NCBI GenBank assembly: GCA_022360315.1
Contig: JAKSDA010000462.1
Span: 1 to 64,000 of the forward strand
Length of the DNA stretch: 64,000 nucleotides
Source: Pseudomonadota bacterium
GTDB lineage: Bacteria; Myxococcota_A; Polyangia; Haliangiales; Haliangiaceae
Direction of reading: 5' to 3'
The translations under genes and the position numbers were made by a program. The notes under the pieces are model-generated. The model saw only the letters and a list, made by a program, of their open reading frames with translations, made no database searches and was not told the origin of the DNA. Positions 53,378-64,000 of the stretch are shown piece after piece (the stretch's first letter is position 1; the number at the start of each line of letters is the position of its first letter).

Positions 53378-53423
53378 GTCGGATCCTCTTTTCCGATTTC
53401 AGTTCGTTGCTGCTCCATCCCGC

Positions 53424-54359
53424 TTAATTCTGAAGCCCTGAGCCGGAACCGCCAACCAGCAAGGAACGCAGCTCATCGACAACGATGACATAACCCCGCT
53501 GGCACGCGTCGCAGCAAATGTCGAGAGGCGCGCCAGCGGCAATCATGGCCTCGATCTCGGTCCGCGGCAAACTCGATAACCCGGCCAGAACTCGCTCGCG
53601 ATCGCAGTTACAGCCGAAACGCAGCAGTGTCTCGGTCATATCCTCAACCCCCATGTCACCCAAAAGCTGGCAGCGCAAACGGGTGGTCGACATATCGGCC
53701 GCCACCAGTGTGTTGGCAAGCTGATCCGCGGCCTCAAGCCGAGCAGTCATCTCGGCAACGGTGTCGCGGTCGGCACCGGGTATCAGCTGCACCATGTAAC
53801 CGCCAGCAGCGCGAATACCCCCGGTCAGCGCGTCCTCCACCGGGAAAGCGCCAACACGACCGGATGATCCAGTGTCCGAATCGCTGTCGAGGACCGTGGC
53901 GACTGCAATCATCGAGACGATCTGCTCGGACTCGTGCATGTAGGTCATGAGTCCGGCCGAGATGTCCCCGCCATCCGGCAGGGTCACAACGCCCTGGTGC
54001 ATGATGCCGTTCGGCAGGGTGTAAATGACCTCGAGAGTCGCATTGTTGACCATGGCAACCCGCTCGTCCAGACCCGGGCTCACGATGCCGCGGTTGCGGC
54101 CGTCTGGATGGGCATCGGCAACCAGGCTGGTCCGGCCGTCGCGAGCCTTGACCAAGATCTGTACCCGCTTGTCCGGCGCCATGGCCTCGCGCACCAGAAT
54201 CGATCCGGTCATTAGCTCGCCGAGGCGGCGCGCGATCGCACCACGCGCCTGCTGAGCCAATACAGCACCGCGCACAGTCTGGGTGGTCAGCGCTGTAATG
54301 ACGCGAAACGCCCCGTTATTGGTCATGGCCCGGGTGACTCGGTCTGAAGTGTTGAACAC
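53424..54359 (-). CDS. hslO: Redox-regulated chaperone Hsp33
   Basis: The 311-residue protein has the Hsp33 core (AMTNNGAFRVITALTT, LMTGSILVREAMAPDKRVQILVK, GGDISAGLMTYMHESEQIVSMIAVAT) and the zinc redox switch FGCNC...DICCDACQRGY at the C-terminus (CxC and CxxC). Oxidation releases zinc and activates chaperone holdase activity. It starts with GTG 54359 and GAGG upstream. It is divergent from the radical SAM gene. Confidence 0.94.
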   Translation of the reverse strand: MFNTSDRVTRAMTNNGAFRVITALTTQTVRGAVLAQQARGAIARRLGELMTGSILVREAMAPDKRVQILVKARDGRTSLVADAHPDGRNRGIVSPGLDERVAMVNNATLEVIYTLPNGIMHQGVVTLPDGGDISAGLMTYMHESEQIVSMIAVATVLDSDSDTGSSGRVGAFPVEDALTGGIRAAGGYMVQLIPGADRDTVAEMTARLEAADQLANTLVAADMSTTRLRCQLLGDMGVEDMTETLLRFGCNCDRERVLAGLSSLPRTEIEAMIAAGAPLDICCDACQRGYVIVVDELRSLLVGGSGSGLQN

Positions 54360-54433
54360 GGCGTCGTATCCTCGTGCAATAGTTGCTGGACAGCAAGATC
54401 AGACACCGCCGAGCCCGTACCTGAAGGAACGCC

Positions 54434-55567
54434 ATGTCCGATCAGGATGATGATAACCAAATGGATACGCAAAATGATCCCAATCTGCTCCGAGCTCGTA
54501 AGGGGCGGGGGTCCACAAGCAATCATTCGGGACGCTTCGAGAGCGAAAAACGAATCGCATTCGACGACGGCTGGGGGACGGTGGACGAGCCGGCGCCGCG
54601 TGTGGATACTCAAGTCACCACCGAACGCACGAGCAAAATCCTGTCACGCAATCAGTCGCCGGACATTCCGTTCGATCGCTCGATCAACCCCTACCGGGGC
54701 TGCGAACACGGCTGCATCTACTGCTTTGCCCGGCCCACACACGCCTTCCTCGGACTGTCGCCCGGGCTCGACTTCGAGAGCAAACTGGTCGCCAAACCCG
54801 AAGCTCCCGCCGCCCTGCGCGCCGAGCTGAACAAAACGAACTATCGCTGCCAGACCATCGCGCTCGGCGCCAATACCGATCCGTATCAGCCGGTCGAGCG
54901 ACAGCTCGGCATCACCCGCGCCATCCTCGAAACCTTGCGCGACTACCACCACCCGGTCAGCATCGTCACCAAGTCCAACCTCATCCTGCGCGATCTGGAC
55001 ATCCTCACCGACCTGGCCGCCAAAAACCTGGCTAATGTATTGATCTCGATCACCTCCCTGGACCGCACTCTGGCCCGGCGAATGGAGCCGCGTGCGCCAA
55101 CTCCCGGGCGAAGGCTGGATACGGTTCGCCAGCTGCGCGCCGGCCAGGTCCCGGTCGGCGTGCTGGCCTCACCCATGATCCCGGGCCTCAACGATACCGA
55201 ACTCGAACTCATCCTCGACGCCGCTGCCGAGGCCGGAGCCCTGTCGGCGAATTACATTCTCGTCCGCCTGCCCCTTGAGATCAAAAAACTGTTCGCCGAA
55301 TGGCTGGATGAAAACTATCCCGAACGGGCCAAACGAGTGCTCAATCTCATCCGCGAAACCCGCAACGGCGCCCTCTACCAGTCCGAGTTCACCACCCGCA
55401 TGCGGGGAACCGGTACCTACGCCCAGCTCTTGGCCCAACGCTTTGACATCGCAGCACGCCGATTGGGCCTGAACCACCCAATGCCGGCACTGGACTGCAC
55501 CCGGTTTCGCAACTCGCGAGCCGGGATCCGACAGCTGGATCTGTTCGGACCCCAAACCGACAGATAA
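54434..55567 (+). CDS. PA0069-family radical SAM protein
   Basis: The 377-residue protein has the cluster motif RGCEHGCIYCFARPTHAFLG (CxxxCxxC) in a region with SINPYRGC. SPL-like downstream motifs follow: LGANTDPYQPVE, ITKSNLILRDLDIL and PMIPGLND. The family is related to spore photoproduct lyase but of unknown substrate. AAGGAACGCC precedes the ATG. It is monocistronic. Confidence 0.9.
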   Translation: MSDQDDDNQMDTQNDPNLLRARKGRGSTSNHSGRFESEKRIAFDDGWGTVDEPAPRVDTQVTTERTSKILSRNQSPDIPFDRSINPYRGCEHGCIYCFARPTHAFLGLSPGLDFESKLVAKPEAPAALRAELNKTNYRCQTIALGANTDPYQPVERQLGITRAILETLRDYHHPVSIVTKSNLILRDLDILTDLAAKNLANVLISITSLDRTLARRMEPRAPTPGRRLDTVRQLRAGQVPVGVLASPMIPGLNDTELELILDAAAEAGALSANYILVRLPLEIKKLFAEWLDENYPERAKRVLNLIRETRNGALYQSEFTTRMRGTGTYAQLLAQRFDIAARRLGLNHPMPALDCTRFRNSRAGIRQLDLFGPQTDR

Positions 55568-55705
55568 CCACCGGCCCGTCCAAGATATGCCCATTGTAGA
55601 TATTTTTTGCGAAAATAAGCAAAATCAGTAGGTTAGGAGGATGCACACAATAGCACATCGCTCTTGACACGATGCAGCGGGTGTTGAAATCTCCTTTTCC
55701 CGCCT

Positions 55706-56866
55706 ATGATACGAGCTGAAAAAATATCCAAGTACTTTGGGGGCAAACGGGCATTGGGTCCGGTGTCGTTCGAGATTAAAGACGGTGAAACCGTCGGCTT
55801 TCTCGGCTTGAACGGCGCGGGGAAAACCACGGCATTGCGCATTCTCGCCTGCGATCTGCGCCCATCTGGGGGCACGATTTCGATCGGCGAGGCGGACGCC
55901 GTGGCCGATCCCCACTCGGTCCGGCAACAGATCGGATTCTTGCCCGAGAACCCGCCGCTTTATCAAGACATGACTGTCTCGGACTACCTTTTCTTCGCCG
56001 GCCAGCTGCGCGGCATGAGCAGAGGGGAAGTGGACCGACGTCTGCCCACGGTTCTCGCGGTGACACATTTGCAGGGAAGCGGGCAGGAGCTCATCGGGCA
56101 CCTGTCGCACGGCTACCGGCAGCGAGTTGGCGTGGCCCAGGCGATCATCCACAATCCGACCCTGCTCATTCTCGACGAGCCTACTCGAGGTCTCGACCCG
56201 GTCCAGATCGTCGAGATGCGCAACCTGATCCACGAGCTGAAAGAGAACCACACAGTGTTGATCTCGAGTCACATCCTGACCGAGATCAGTCAGACCTGTG
56301 ACCGCTTGCTGGTACTGGGAGCCGGCGAGATCATCGCATCGGGTACCGAAAAAGAGCTCACCACCGGACTCGCCGAAGTAAAGTCGATCACCGTGATCGT
56401 CCGCGCCGACTCCACCGAATCATCGCCCTATCGCGGCTCGCGGCTCAAAGACAAAAAAGAAAAAGAGCCGGCGAAAGAGTCGACTTCACCAAAAGATTCG
56501 CAAAATGAGTCTTCAAAAGAGGAGACCAAGGACCAGGGCAAAGATAACGAGAAGAAGAAAGAAACCAAAGAAAAGGACCGGGACAAGGCCGCCGATGGGG
56601 AGGAGGCGGAGTCGCCCAAGAATGGCGCCGACCCGGTGGCGGGGTGCATCGAGGCGGTCGAGGGGGTCAAATCGGTCACCAGTGCGACTGCGCCGTATGA
56701 AGATGCGCGGATCTATCACATTTCGTGCACCAGCGACGTGCGAGCCGAGGTCAGTCGGGCCATTGTCAAAGCGGGCCACGATTTGCTCAAGCTCGATCAC
56801 GGACAAAGCGAACTCGAAAGCACCTTCCTGAAACTGGTGCAAGGAGACAGTGATGCGAGCAATTAG
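55706..56866 (+). CDS. gldA: Gld-type ABC transporter ATP-binding protein
   Basis: The 386-residue protein has Walker A GLNGAGKTT, a signature LSHGYRQRVGVAQAI and Walker B LLILDEPTRGLDP. The ATPase part (1-230) is followed by a highly charged Lys/Glu linker (about 245-305) and a small C-terminal domain. It is the first gene of a gldA-gldF-gldG-DUF4340 operon. In Bacteroidota GldAFG is needed for gliding; in delta-type bacteria the role of this locus is open. The linker is longer than usual. Confidence 0.88.
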   Translation: MIRAEKISKYFGGKRALGPVSFEIKDGETVGFLGLNGAGKTTALRILACDLRPSGGTISIGEADAVADPHSVRQQIGFLPENPPLYQDMTVSDYLFFAGQLRGMSRGEVDRRLPTVLAVTHLQGSGQELIGHLSHGYRQRVGVAQAIIHNPTLLILDEPTRGLDPVQIVEMRNLIHELKENHTVLISSHILTEISQTCDRLLVLGAGEIIASGTEKELTTGLAEVKSITVIVRADSTESSPYRGSRLKDKKEKEPAKESTSPKDSQNESSKEETKDQGKDNEKKKETKEKDRDKAADGEEAESPKNGADPVAGCIEAVEGVKSVTSATAPYEDARIYHISCTSDVRAEVSRAIVKAGHDLLKLDHGQSELESTFLKLVQGDSDASN

Positions 56867-57581
56867 CATCATCTTTCGCCGCGAGCTTGCCACGTATTTG
56901 CATTCGCCCATGGGCTACGTGGTTGCCGCGTTATTACTTCTGGTCGACGGTATTCTCTTTCAGACCTACGTCCTGGGCGTGGGCAGAACTCTCTCGGCCG
57001 ACGTGCTGCGGTTCTTTTTCATGTATACCGGCATCGTGGTCCAGATCGCCGGCATTGCGCTGGCGGTAAGGCTGGTCGCTGAAGAGCGGCAGCAGAATAC
57101 CATTGTCCTGCTCAACACCTCGCCGGTGCGCGATGTCGAGATCATTGTCGGCAAGTTCTTGGCGGCTCTGGTGTTTTTGGCCGGAATGCTCTTGCTTTCG
57201 ATCTACATGCCGCTGCTCATCATGGTAAACGGCAAGATCGCTGTTTCCCAGCTTCTCGTCGGCTATCTGGGGCTTCTACTGCTCGGCGCGGCCAGTCTGT
57301 CGATCGGCATTTTTGCCAGTTCTCTGGCCCGGCAGCAGCTCATCGCCCTGGTCGTGGGCGCGGTCATCAATTCGATCATGGTGCTGCTTTTCCCGCTTGC
57401 CAAACGGCTCGACGAGCCGCTCAAAGATGTGTTCCAGGGACTCGATCTGTGGTGGTCGCACTTTCAGGACGGGTTTATGAAGAGCGTATTCAACTTATCG
57501 GACATGGTGTACTACCTGGCCGTCATCTACTTCTTCCTGCTTCTGGCAACCAAAACCCTGGAGGCAAAACGATGGCAATGA
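56853..57581 (+). CDS. gldF: Gld-type ABC transporter permease
   Basis: The 242-residue ABC-2-like membrane protein has six TMs (MRAISIIFRRELATYLHSPMGYVVAALLLLVDGILF ... FFLLLATKTLEAKRWQ) with the GldF-type RRELATYLHSPMGYV opening and TSPVRDVEIIVGKFLAAL. It overlaps the gldA stop by 14 bp, with AAGGAG upstream of ATG 56853. It forms the permease partner of GldA. Confidence 0.88.
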   Translation: MRAISIIFRRELATYLHSPMGYVVAALLLLVDGILFQTYVLGVGRTLSADVLRFFFMYTGIVVQIAGIALAVRLVAEERQQNTIVLLNTSPVRDVEIIVGKFLAALVFLAGMLLLSIYMPLLIMVNGKIAVSQLLVGYLGLLLLGAASLSIGIFASSLARQQLIALVVGAVINSIMVLLFPLAKRLDEPLKDVFQGLDLWWSHFQDGFMKSVFNLSDMVYYLAVIYFFLLLATKTLEAKRWQ

Positions 57582-59584
57582 AAACCGCGTCTCCATGGTG
57601 GTTCTCGGCGCTTTTTGCCGCGGGCCTACTCCTCTTATTTATGGGCGAGCGGCCGTTCGATGAACTCGGCGCAGTACGCCTGATCCTGAGCGGCCTGGGC
57701 ACACTGCTCGTCCTGGGCATCTCTGCTCTGCGGGTGTGGACGTTTGCCGCCACCACCGGCGAACGCCGGGCAGTCGAGCGCGTACTGCTTTTCTGTCACG
57801 CCGGTGTGCTGGTCTCGCTGGTTCTCTACCTGACCACGACCGACTGGGGTCACGGCGTTCTCGGTATTGATCCGAGCGACTCGAAAGCGTTCGACCGGTT
57901 TCAGATCCCGATGACCATCCTGTGGTCCATCGGGATGCTGATCTCGCTCGTACCCCTCCTCATGGTCGAGCTCTCGCTCGGAGCGGCCCGGCGCAACAAA
58001 TTCATTCCCGGCGATCTCGACGCGTCGGACACCAAGCAAGAAGCGGTAGAATCGTTTCGGGTCCGCGAGATATCAAATTCGGGACTGTCCATTGCGCTGG
58101 CCGCCGCGTTTCTCATGGTCACGTGCAACGTCGCTGAGCAGCGCAATATCCGCCGCGATGTGAGCTACTTCAAAACGTCGAGCCCGGGCAGCGCAACGGT
58201 CAATTTGACCAAAAATTTTGCCCAGCCAGTCAAAGTGGTCCTGTTCTTTCCCCCGGTCAACGAGGTCAAGAACGAAGTGCGCGGCTATTTCGACTCGCTC
58301 GAAGCCGCCACCGGCAACGTCTTGATCGAAGAACACGACCAGCTGCTCTCTCCAGCTCTGGCCAAAAAGTACCGGGTCAACAACAACGGCACGGTCGTTC
58401 TTGTCGTCCCCGATGGCAAGAAACCAGCCGAGGGCAAAGAGCCGGGCGAACAGCACCAATCGTTTAAGCTCACCATCGATGAAAAGGCGACCAAACGACG
58501 AGCTGCGCGAACCGAGCTGCGCGAACTCGATGGCAAGGTCAATACCGCGCTCATGAAGCTCAGTCGCGAAAAACGCGTCGCCTACATGACCGTGGGCCAC
58601 GGTGAGTTAAACGACTCCAACTCGAACTGGGCCAAATCGGGCGGCCGGATATTCGCCAGGCGGGGTGGTCTCAAGACCAACCTGATCAAATCCGCGCTGC
58701 GCAACCTCAACTTTCAGGTAAAAGACCTCGGATTGGCTCAGGGCCTCGCCAATGAAGTGCCTGACGACGCCACAGTAGTCCTGATCCTCGGTCCCCAGGC
58801 GCCGCTTCTCGACGAGGAATACGCCGCACTCGACCGCTACTTGGCCCGGGGCGGCCGGGTCCTTATCGCGCTCGATCCACTGTCCAGTGCCACACTAGGC
58901 AGTCTGGAAGGCAGGCTGGGCATCCGTTACAACCCCACGCCGCTCACCGACGACAAACTGCACATGAGGTACCTCGGCAGACCCAGCGACAGGCGTCTCA
59001 TCATCACCGATCGATTCTCGTCGCACGCGTCGATCACTACCCTAACCCGGGCGGCGCGCGCCGGAATCCTCCTGGTCAACGCCGGATCCCTCGAGGAAGC
59101 TCGGTTTACCGGGGGCGGTAAGCCCAAGCGGACCATGGTGATCCGCTCTCGATCGACGACATTTGCCGATACCGACAATGACTTCAAGCTCACCAAAGGC
59201 ACGGAAAAAGCCAAGCAGTACAACCTGGTCGCCGCCATCGAGAATCCCGACGCAAGGCCGGCTGACCAGGAGGAGGAAGGTTCCGGCAAGAGCGAGGGGA
59301 TGCGTGCCATGGTGTTTGCCGACGTCGAGATCTTCAGCGACTACCTGCAACCGCCCAACCAGCCCCCGTCGGTAATGTTCAGCGACGCGATCAAATGGCT
59401 CGGTGGCGAGGAGCACATCGCCGGCGAGATCGTGTCGGAAAAAGATGTCTACATCGAGCACACCCGGAATGAAGACGTGCTCTGGTTCTATTCGACTCTC
59501 GTCGGCGCCCCGCTGATCGTGCTCGGATTCGGCCTGGTTTTCGGCTGGTGGCGCCGGCAACGCATGCAACGGAGGGCGTCATGA
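57572..59584 (+). CDS. gldG: GldG-like ABC-associated membrane protein
   Basis: The roughly 670-residue protein has an N-terminal four-TM block (to about 185). A large periplasmic domain related to the IFT52/GldG family follows (FAQPVKVVLFFPPVNEVKNEVRGYFDSLEAATGNVLIEEHD..., VAYMTVGHGE, GPQAPLLDEEYAALDRYLARGGRVLIALDP), with one C-terminal TM (FYSTLVGAPLIVLGFGLVFGWWRR). ATG 57572 overlaps the gldF stop, with GGAGG upstream. It probably anchors the ABC system to the envelope or motility machinery. Confidence 0.85.
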   Translation: MAMKTASPWWFSALFAAGLLLLFMGERPFDELGAVRLILSGLGTLLVLGISALRVWTFAATTGERRAVERVLLFCHAGVLVSLVLYLTTTDWGHGVLGIDPSDSKAFDRFQIPMTILWSIGMLISLVPLLMVELSLGAARRNKFIPGDLDASDTKQEAVESFRVREISNSGLSIALAAAFLMVTCNVAEQRNIRRDVSYFKTSSPGSATVNLTKNFAQPVKVVLFFPPVNEVKNEVRGYFDSLEAATGNVLIEEHDQLLSPALAKKYRVNNNGTVVLVVPDGKKPAEGKEPGEQHQSFKLTIDEKATKRRAARTELRELDGKVNTALMKLSREKRVAYMTVGHGELNDSNSNWAKSGGRIFARRGGLKTNLIKSALRNLNFQVKDLGLAQGLANEVPDDATVVLILGPQAPLLDEEYAALDRYLARGGRVLIALDPLSSATLGSLEGRLGIRYNPTPLTDDKLHMRYLGRPSDRRLIITDRFSSHASITTLTRAARAGILLVNAGSLEEARFTGGGKPKRTMVIRSRSTTFADTDNDFKLTKGTEKAKQYNLVAAIENPDARPADQEEEGSGKSEGMRAMVFADVEIFSDYLQPPNQPPSVMFSDAIKWLGGEEHIAGEIVSEKDVYIEHTRNEDVLWFYSTLVGAPLIVLGFGLVFGWWRRQRMQRRAS

Positions 59585-60843
59585 CACGCGGTCCCATCAT
59601 TCACGGCGTATTACTGGTCGTCGTTCTCATCTTCGCCTATCAAACCTGGACCAAAGAGGAGAAAGTCGAGCGCGATGTCGGCGACATCCAGGTCTGGTCC
59701 GTGCCCGCGGATTCCATTACAGCCATCACCTACGACAGCGAAAATCGCACGATAAAGCTGGAACAGCGCAGCGAGGGCGGCCAGTCCTACTACTGGGGCC
59801 AGGACATCCGCGTGGTCAAAAAGTCGGTGGGCAAGAAGCCCGCAAAGAAGGATGACAGCGCCGAGCCAGCCGAGCCGCCGCAGCCCGAAACCGAGACCAA
59901 GATCCGCGACTTCGCAATCGGCAAAAAAGGCCAGGAAGCGGTCGAGAATCTGGCTGACCTGCGCGCTCTGCGCGACCTCGGCGCGCTCGACGACGACAGG
60001 CGCAAAGAGTACGAGCTCGACGACAGCAAGGATAACATCACGGTCTCGTACAACGGCAAATCGCGCAGTCTGGTGGTGGGCGGTCGGGTCCCCGGCAGCG
60101 GTGGCGGTCGATACGTCCTCGAAATGGATTCGGGCAAGGCCTATGCACTCGCAGCCACAACGCTGAGAGATCTTCTCGCCGGGGAATCCGGGATGCGACT
60201 GCGCAAAGCCCACATCTACGATGATGAAGACGTGGGCAAAGCCGTCGTTACGGCCGCTGGAAAGACGCGCAATCTGGTCCGCATCACGGTCGAAAACGAA
60301 AAGGGCACCAAGAGCAAGAACTGGGCTGACGCCAGTGATTCGTCCAAGCCCGATCAGACCATGTCCAACTTTCTGCAGAATGTGGCCAAGCTCTCGCCGT
60401 CACAATACGCTCCCAAGCTCGATGCCAAGTCGCTCAAGCTGGTGGTCAAGGTCGAGTATCAGCGCGAAAATGGCGAGAAACTGGGCTGGCTAGAGCTCTA
60501 CGAGCAGCCACCCGAGCCAGAAGAAAGCCCCGCAGCACCACCAGCCGCGCCCACCGAACCTGCCACACCCACAAAGGGCGAAAAGGGCGAGGACACTGCG
60601 GGCAAGAGCGAGCCAGCCGGCCAGGACAAAACCGGACAACAAGCGGCACCAGCCGACAAAAACCAGCCTGCCAAGGCCGCTCCTGGCCAGAAACCCGCTC
60701 CGGCCGAGAAGAAAGAAAAACCCACCCCCCCCAAAATGTCGCATTATTACATTCGCACTGAAGCCACCCGCACCTACGCCAAAGTCCTGCAGAGCACGGC
60801 TACCCGCATCGCAGAAGATATCGATCAGATCTTCACCGAATAG
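59581..60843 (+). CDS. DUF4340 domain protein of the Gld-type locus
   Basis: The roughly 420-residue protein has one N-terminal TM (about 6-22) and an extracytoplasmic DUF4340 region with repeated strands (DIQVWSVPADSITAITYDSENRTIKLEQ, KDNITVSYNGKSRSLVVGGRV, RYVLEMDSGKAYALAATTLRDLL). It ends with a Pro/Ala/Lys-rich segment (about 320-390) before a final strand. ATGA overlap with gldG, and GGAGGGCGTC precedes the start. It is the last gene of the operon, and its role is unknown. Confidence 0.83.
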   Translation: MTRGPIIHGVLLVVVLIFAYQTWTKEEKVERDVGDIQVWSVPADSITAITYDSENRTIKLEQRSEGGQSYYWGQDIRVVKKSVGKKPAKKDDSAEPAEPPQPETETKIRDFAIGKKGQEAVENLADLRALRDLGALDDDRRKEYELDDSKDNITVSYNGKSRSLVVGGRVPGSGGGRYVLEMDSGKAYALAATTLRDLLAGESGMRLRKAHIYDDEDVGKAVVTAAGKTRNLVRITVENEKGTKSKNWADASDSSKPDQTMSNFLQNVAKLSPSQYAPKLDAKSLKLVVKVEYQRENGEKLGWLELYEQPPEPEESPAAPPAAPTEPATPTKGEKGEDTAGKSEPAGQDKTGQQAAPADKNQPAKAAPGQKPAPAEKKEKPTPPKMSHYYIRTEATRTYAKVLQSTATRIAEDIDQIFTE

Positions 60844-60934
60844 TAGCCGAACCCACACCCCACCTTGGCCTGGTCCCCAGCCTGCGCCGCTCCGGTTCGC
60901 TCTTTCTAATCATCCAAAACTATTAATATTTTCC

Positions 60935-60959
60935 CCTCCGTCGGAGAACTGCTCGGAGG
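60935..60959. promoter_or_regulatory. Inverted repeat upstream of the HtrA gene
   Basis: CCTCCG (60935-60940) and CGGAGG (60954-60959) flank 13 nt, just after an AT-rich TATTAATATTTT stretch. It might act as an operator or leader hairpin for the protease gene. The evidence is only the symmetry and position. Confidence 0.25.
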
Positions 60960-61052
60960 CTGGTCGGCGGAGCATATGGAATAAATCGCTGACCGGCCCG
61001 GTCGCAGCTCACGTAGTTACTGGCGACAACGCTGCAAAGACGGAAGGCACTT

Positions 61053-62204
61053 ATGCAAAAGATTCTCTATCCCCGCTGGCTCATCGCAGCCGGCGTTCTC
61101 GGCCTGGTCGTGGCCGGCGTTTCTCTCTCTCGTGACCAGATCGAGACCCCAATAGCCCAGGCAGGGCCGCTTACCATGGGCACCGCGACAACCGAGATCG
61201 CCGATGTCGTGGAAAAAGCGCTGCCTAGTGTGGTCAACATCTCGACCATGACAGCGGTTCACCAGGGGGGCCCGGCCCAGTCAGATCCGTTTTTTAACGA
61301 CCCCCGGTCGCCGTTTTTCGGCCAACCGGGCGGGCGGCCTGGCAAGCGATACGGCAGCAGTCTGGGCTCGGGTGTGATCATCTCGACCAAGGGCTACGTA
61401 GTCACCAACAGTCACGTCGTATCGAAAGCGGACAAAATCAGAGTCTCGCTGGCCGACGGCCGCCAGCTCGAAGCCGAAGTGGTCGGAGCCGACCCACCGA
61501 GCGATCTCGCAGTTCTGAAGCTGCGCGGCGATCTCGGTGACCTGCAACCCATCGACATCGGCGCATCGAGTGACATGCGTCTCGGCGACATTGTCCTGGC
61601 CATTGGCAATCCGTTTGGTGTCGGTCAAACCGTGACCATGGGCATCGTTTCGGCCAAGGGCCGCTCGGGCATGGGTATCGTCAGCTATGAGGACTTCATC
61701 CAGACCGATGCGGCCATCAACCCGGGTAACTCGGGTGGTGCTCTGATCAACATGAAAGGGCAGCTCATCGGCATCAACACGGCCATTCTGTCCCGTACCG
61801 GTGGCTATCAGGGCATCGGTTTCGCCATTCCCAGCGATATGTTCCAGCCAATCGTCAAAGACCTGGTCGACGACGGAGTCGTCGCGCGCGGTTGGCTTGG
61901 TATCGATATCCGGACATTCGACCACGAGATGGCTCGAAACCGCAGTATGCCTGATGTACGCGGTGTTTTGGTGGTTGGCGTGATACCGCGCAGTCCGGCA
62001 GCTCGCTTCGATTTGAAGTCCGGTGACGTCATCGTACGGATCGACGGCAAAGACGTCACAACTGCCGCACAACTGCGCAACGCCGTGGCCATGGCCGGGC
62101 CGGGCACGTCGATCGAACTCGCAGTCATGCGCGATGGCCGTTCACGCACAGTCGAGGTCGAGTTGGGCGACCGCGCCAAGGCCGAAATTCCGCGCCGGCG
62201 GTAA
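61053..62204 (+). CDS. HtrA/DegP-type periplasmic serine protease, single PDZ
   Basis: The 383-residue protein has an N-terminal signal anchor (about 9-27). A trypsin-like domain carries the catalytic triad His in VVTNSHVVS, Asp in DPPSDLAVL and Ser in NPGNSGGALI. One PDZ domain (about 285-370; GWLGIDIRTFDHEMAR..., GVLVVGVIPRSPAARFDLKSGDVIVRIDG) follows, matching DegS in architecture but with the linker of Deg proteases. It degrades misfolded envelope proteins or cleaves anti-sigma factors. It converges with uvrB with an 8-bp gap. Confidence 0.92.
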   Translation: MQKILYPRWLIAAGVLGLVVAGVSLSRDQIETPIAQAGPLTMGTATTEIADVVEKALPSVVNISTMTAVHQGGPAQSDPFFNDPRSPFFGQPGGRPGKRYGSSLGSGVIISTKGYVVTNSHVVSKADKIRVSLADGRQLEAEVVGADPPSDLAVLKLRGDLGDLQPIDIGASSDMRLGDIVLAIGNPFGVGQTVTMGIVSAKGRSGMGIVSYEDFIQTDAAINPGNSGGALINMKGQLIGINTAILSRTGGYQGIGFAIPSDMFQPIVKDLVDDGVVARGWLGIDIRTFDHEMARNRSMPDVRGVLVVGVIPRSPAARFDLKSGDVIVRIDGKDVTTAAQLRNAVAMAGPGTSIELAVMRDGRSRTVEVELGDRAKAEIPRRR

Positions 62205-62211
62205 CGCGCCG

Positions 62212-64000
<1,789 letters not shown>

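Overview
The window looks like chromosomal DNA of a GC-rich delta-type bacterium, most likely Myxococcota or a close relative. The evidence is a myxobacterial-type MglA/MglB polarity GTPase pair, three large Hanks-type Ser/Thr kinases, a giant zinc-ribbon/Pro-rich/TPR membrane protein, a Gld-type ABC locus, several Cys-rich lipoproteins and many ECF-type regulators. No phage, integrase, transposase gene or CRISPR array was seen. The assignment is inference from protein content; no 16S rRNA is present.

Layout. 1-13 kb: an APC permease fused to universal-stress domains, an orphan ORF, an MMPL/RND transporter, an M50 protease with CBS domains plus a four-CBS protein, a methyltransferase, and an iorA-iorB-cytochrome operon for a periplasmic molybdenum hydroxylase. 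13-22 kb: a Gfo/Idh oxidoreductase, then an ECF sigma factor, thioredoxin and a tiny membrane protein that appears to be a selenoprotein (in-frame UGA followed by a SECIS-like hairpin), then two Ser/Thr kinases and a PPOX-fold protein. 22-28 kb: His-rich lipoprotein, Ada without its AraC domain, TIGR01777 epimerase, glutaryl-CoA dehydrogenase, Slt-type lytic transglycosylase. 28-32 kb: mglB-mglA and a winged-helix/HlyD-like partner. 31.7-36.4 kb: an information-processing cluster on the minus strand: five tRNAs (four Ser, one Arg), tadA, SRP RNA with terminator, dnaX, ybaB, recR.

36.7-46 kb: ECF sigma/anti-sigma/periplasmic helical protein operon, the 1468-residue zinc-ribbon TPR protein, selB, and an outer-membrane-type protein. 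46-53 kb: Cys-rich lipoprotein, kinase-TPR-lipoprotein operon, DUF2891, UspA. 53-64 kb: hslO, a PA0069-type radical SAM protein, the gldA-gldF-gldG-DUF4340 operon, an HtrA protease and the 3' part of uvrB, which runs off the window.

The functional links I consider most informative are: (i) selB in the same window as a candidate new selenoprotein placed behind thioredoxin; (ii) tadA next to its substrate tRNA-Arg(ACG); (iii) mglBA together with a zinc-ribbon TPR protein and a Gld-type ABC system, which suggests cell polarity or surface motility; (iv) imperfect direct repeats bracketing the largest kinase gene, suggesting past tandem duplication. All sequence comparisons were done by eye.
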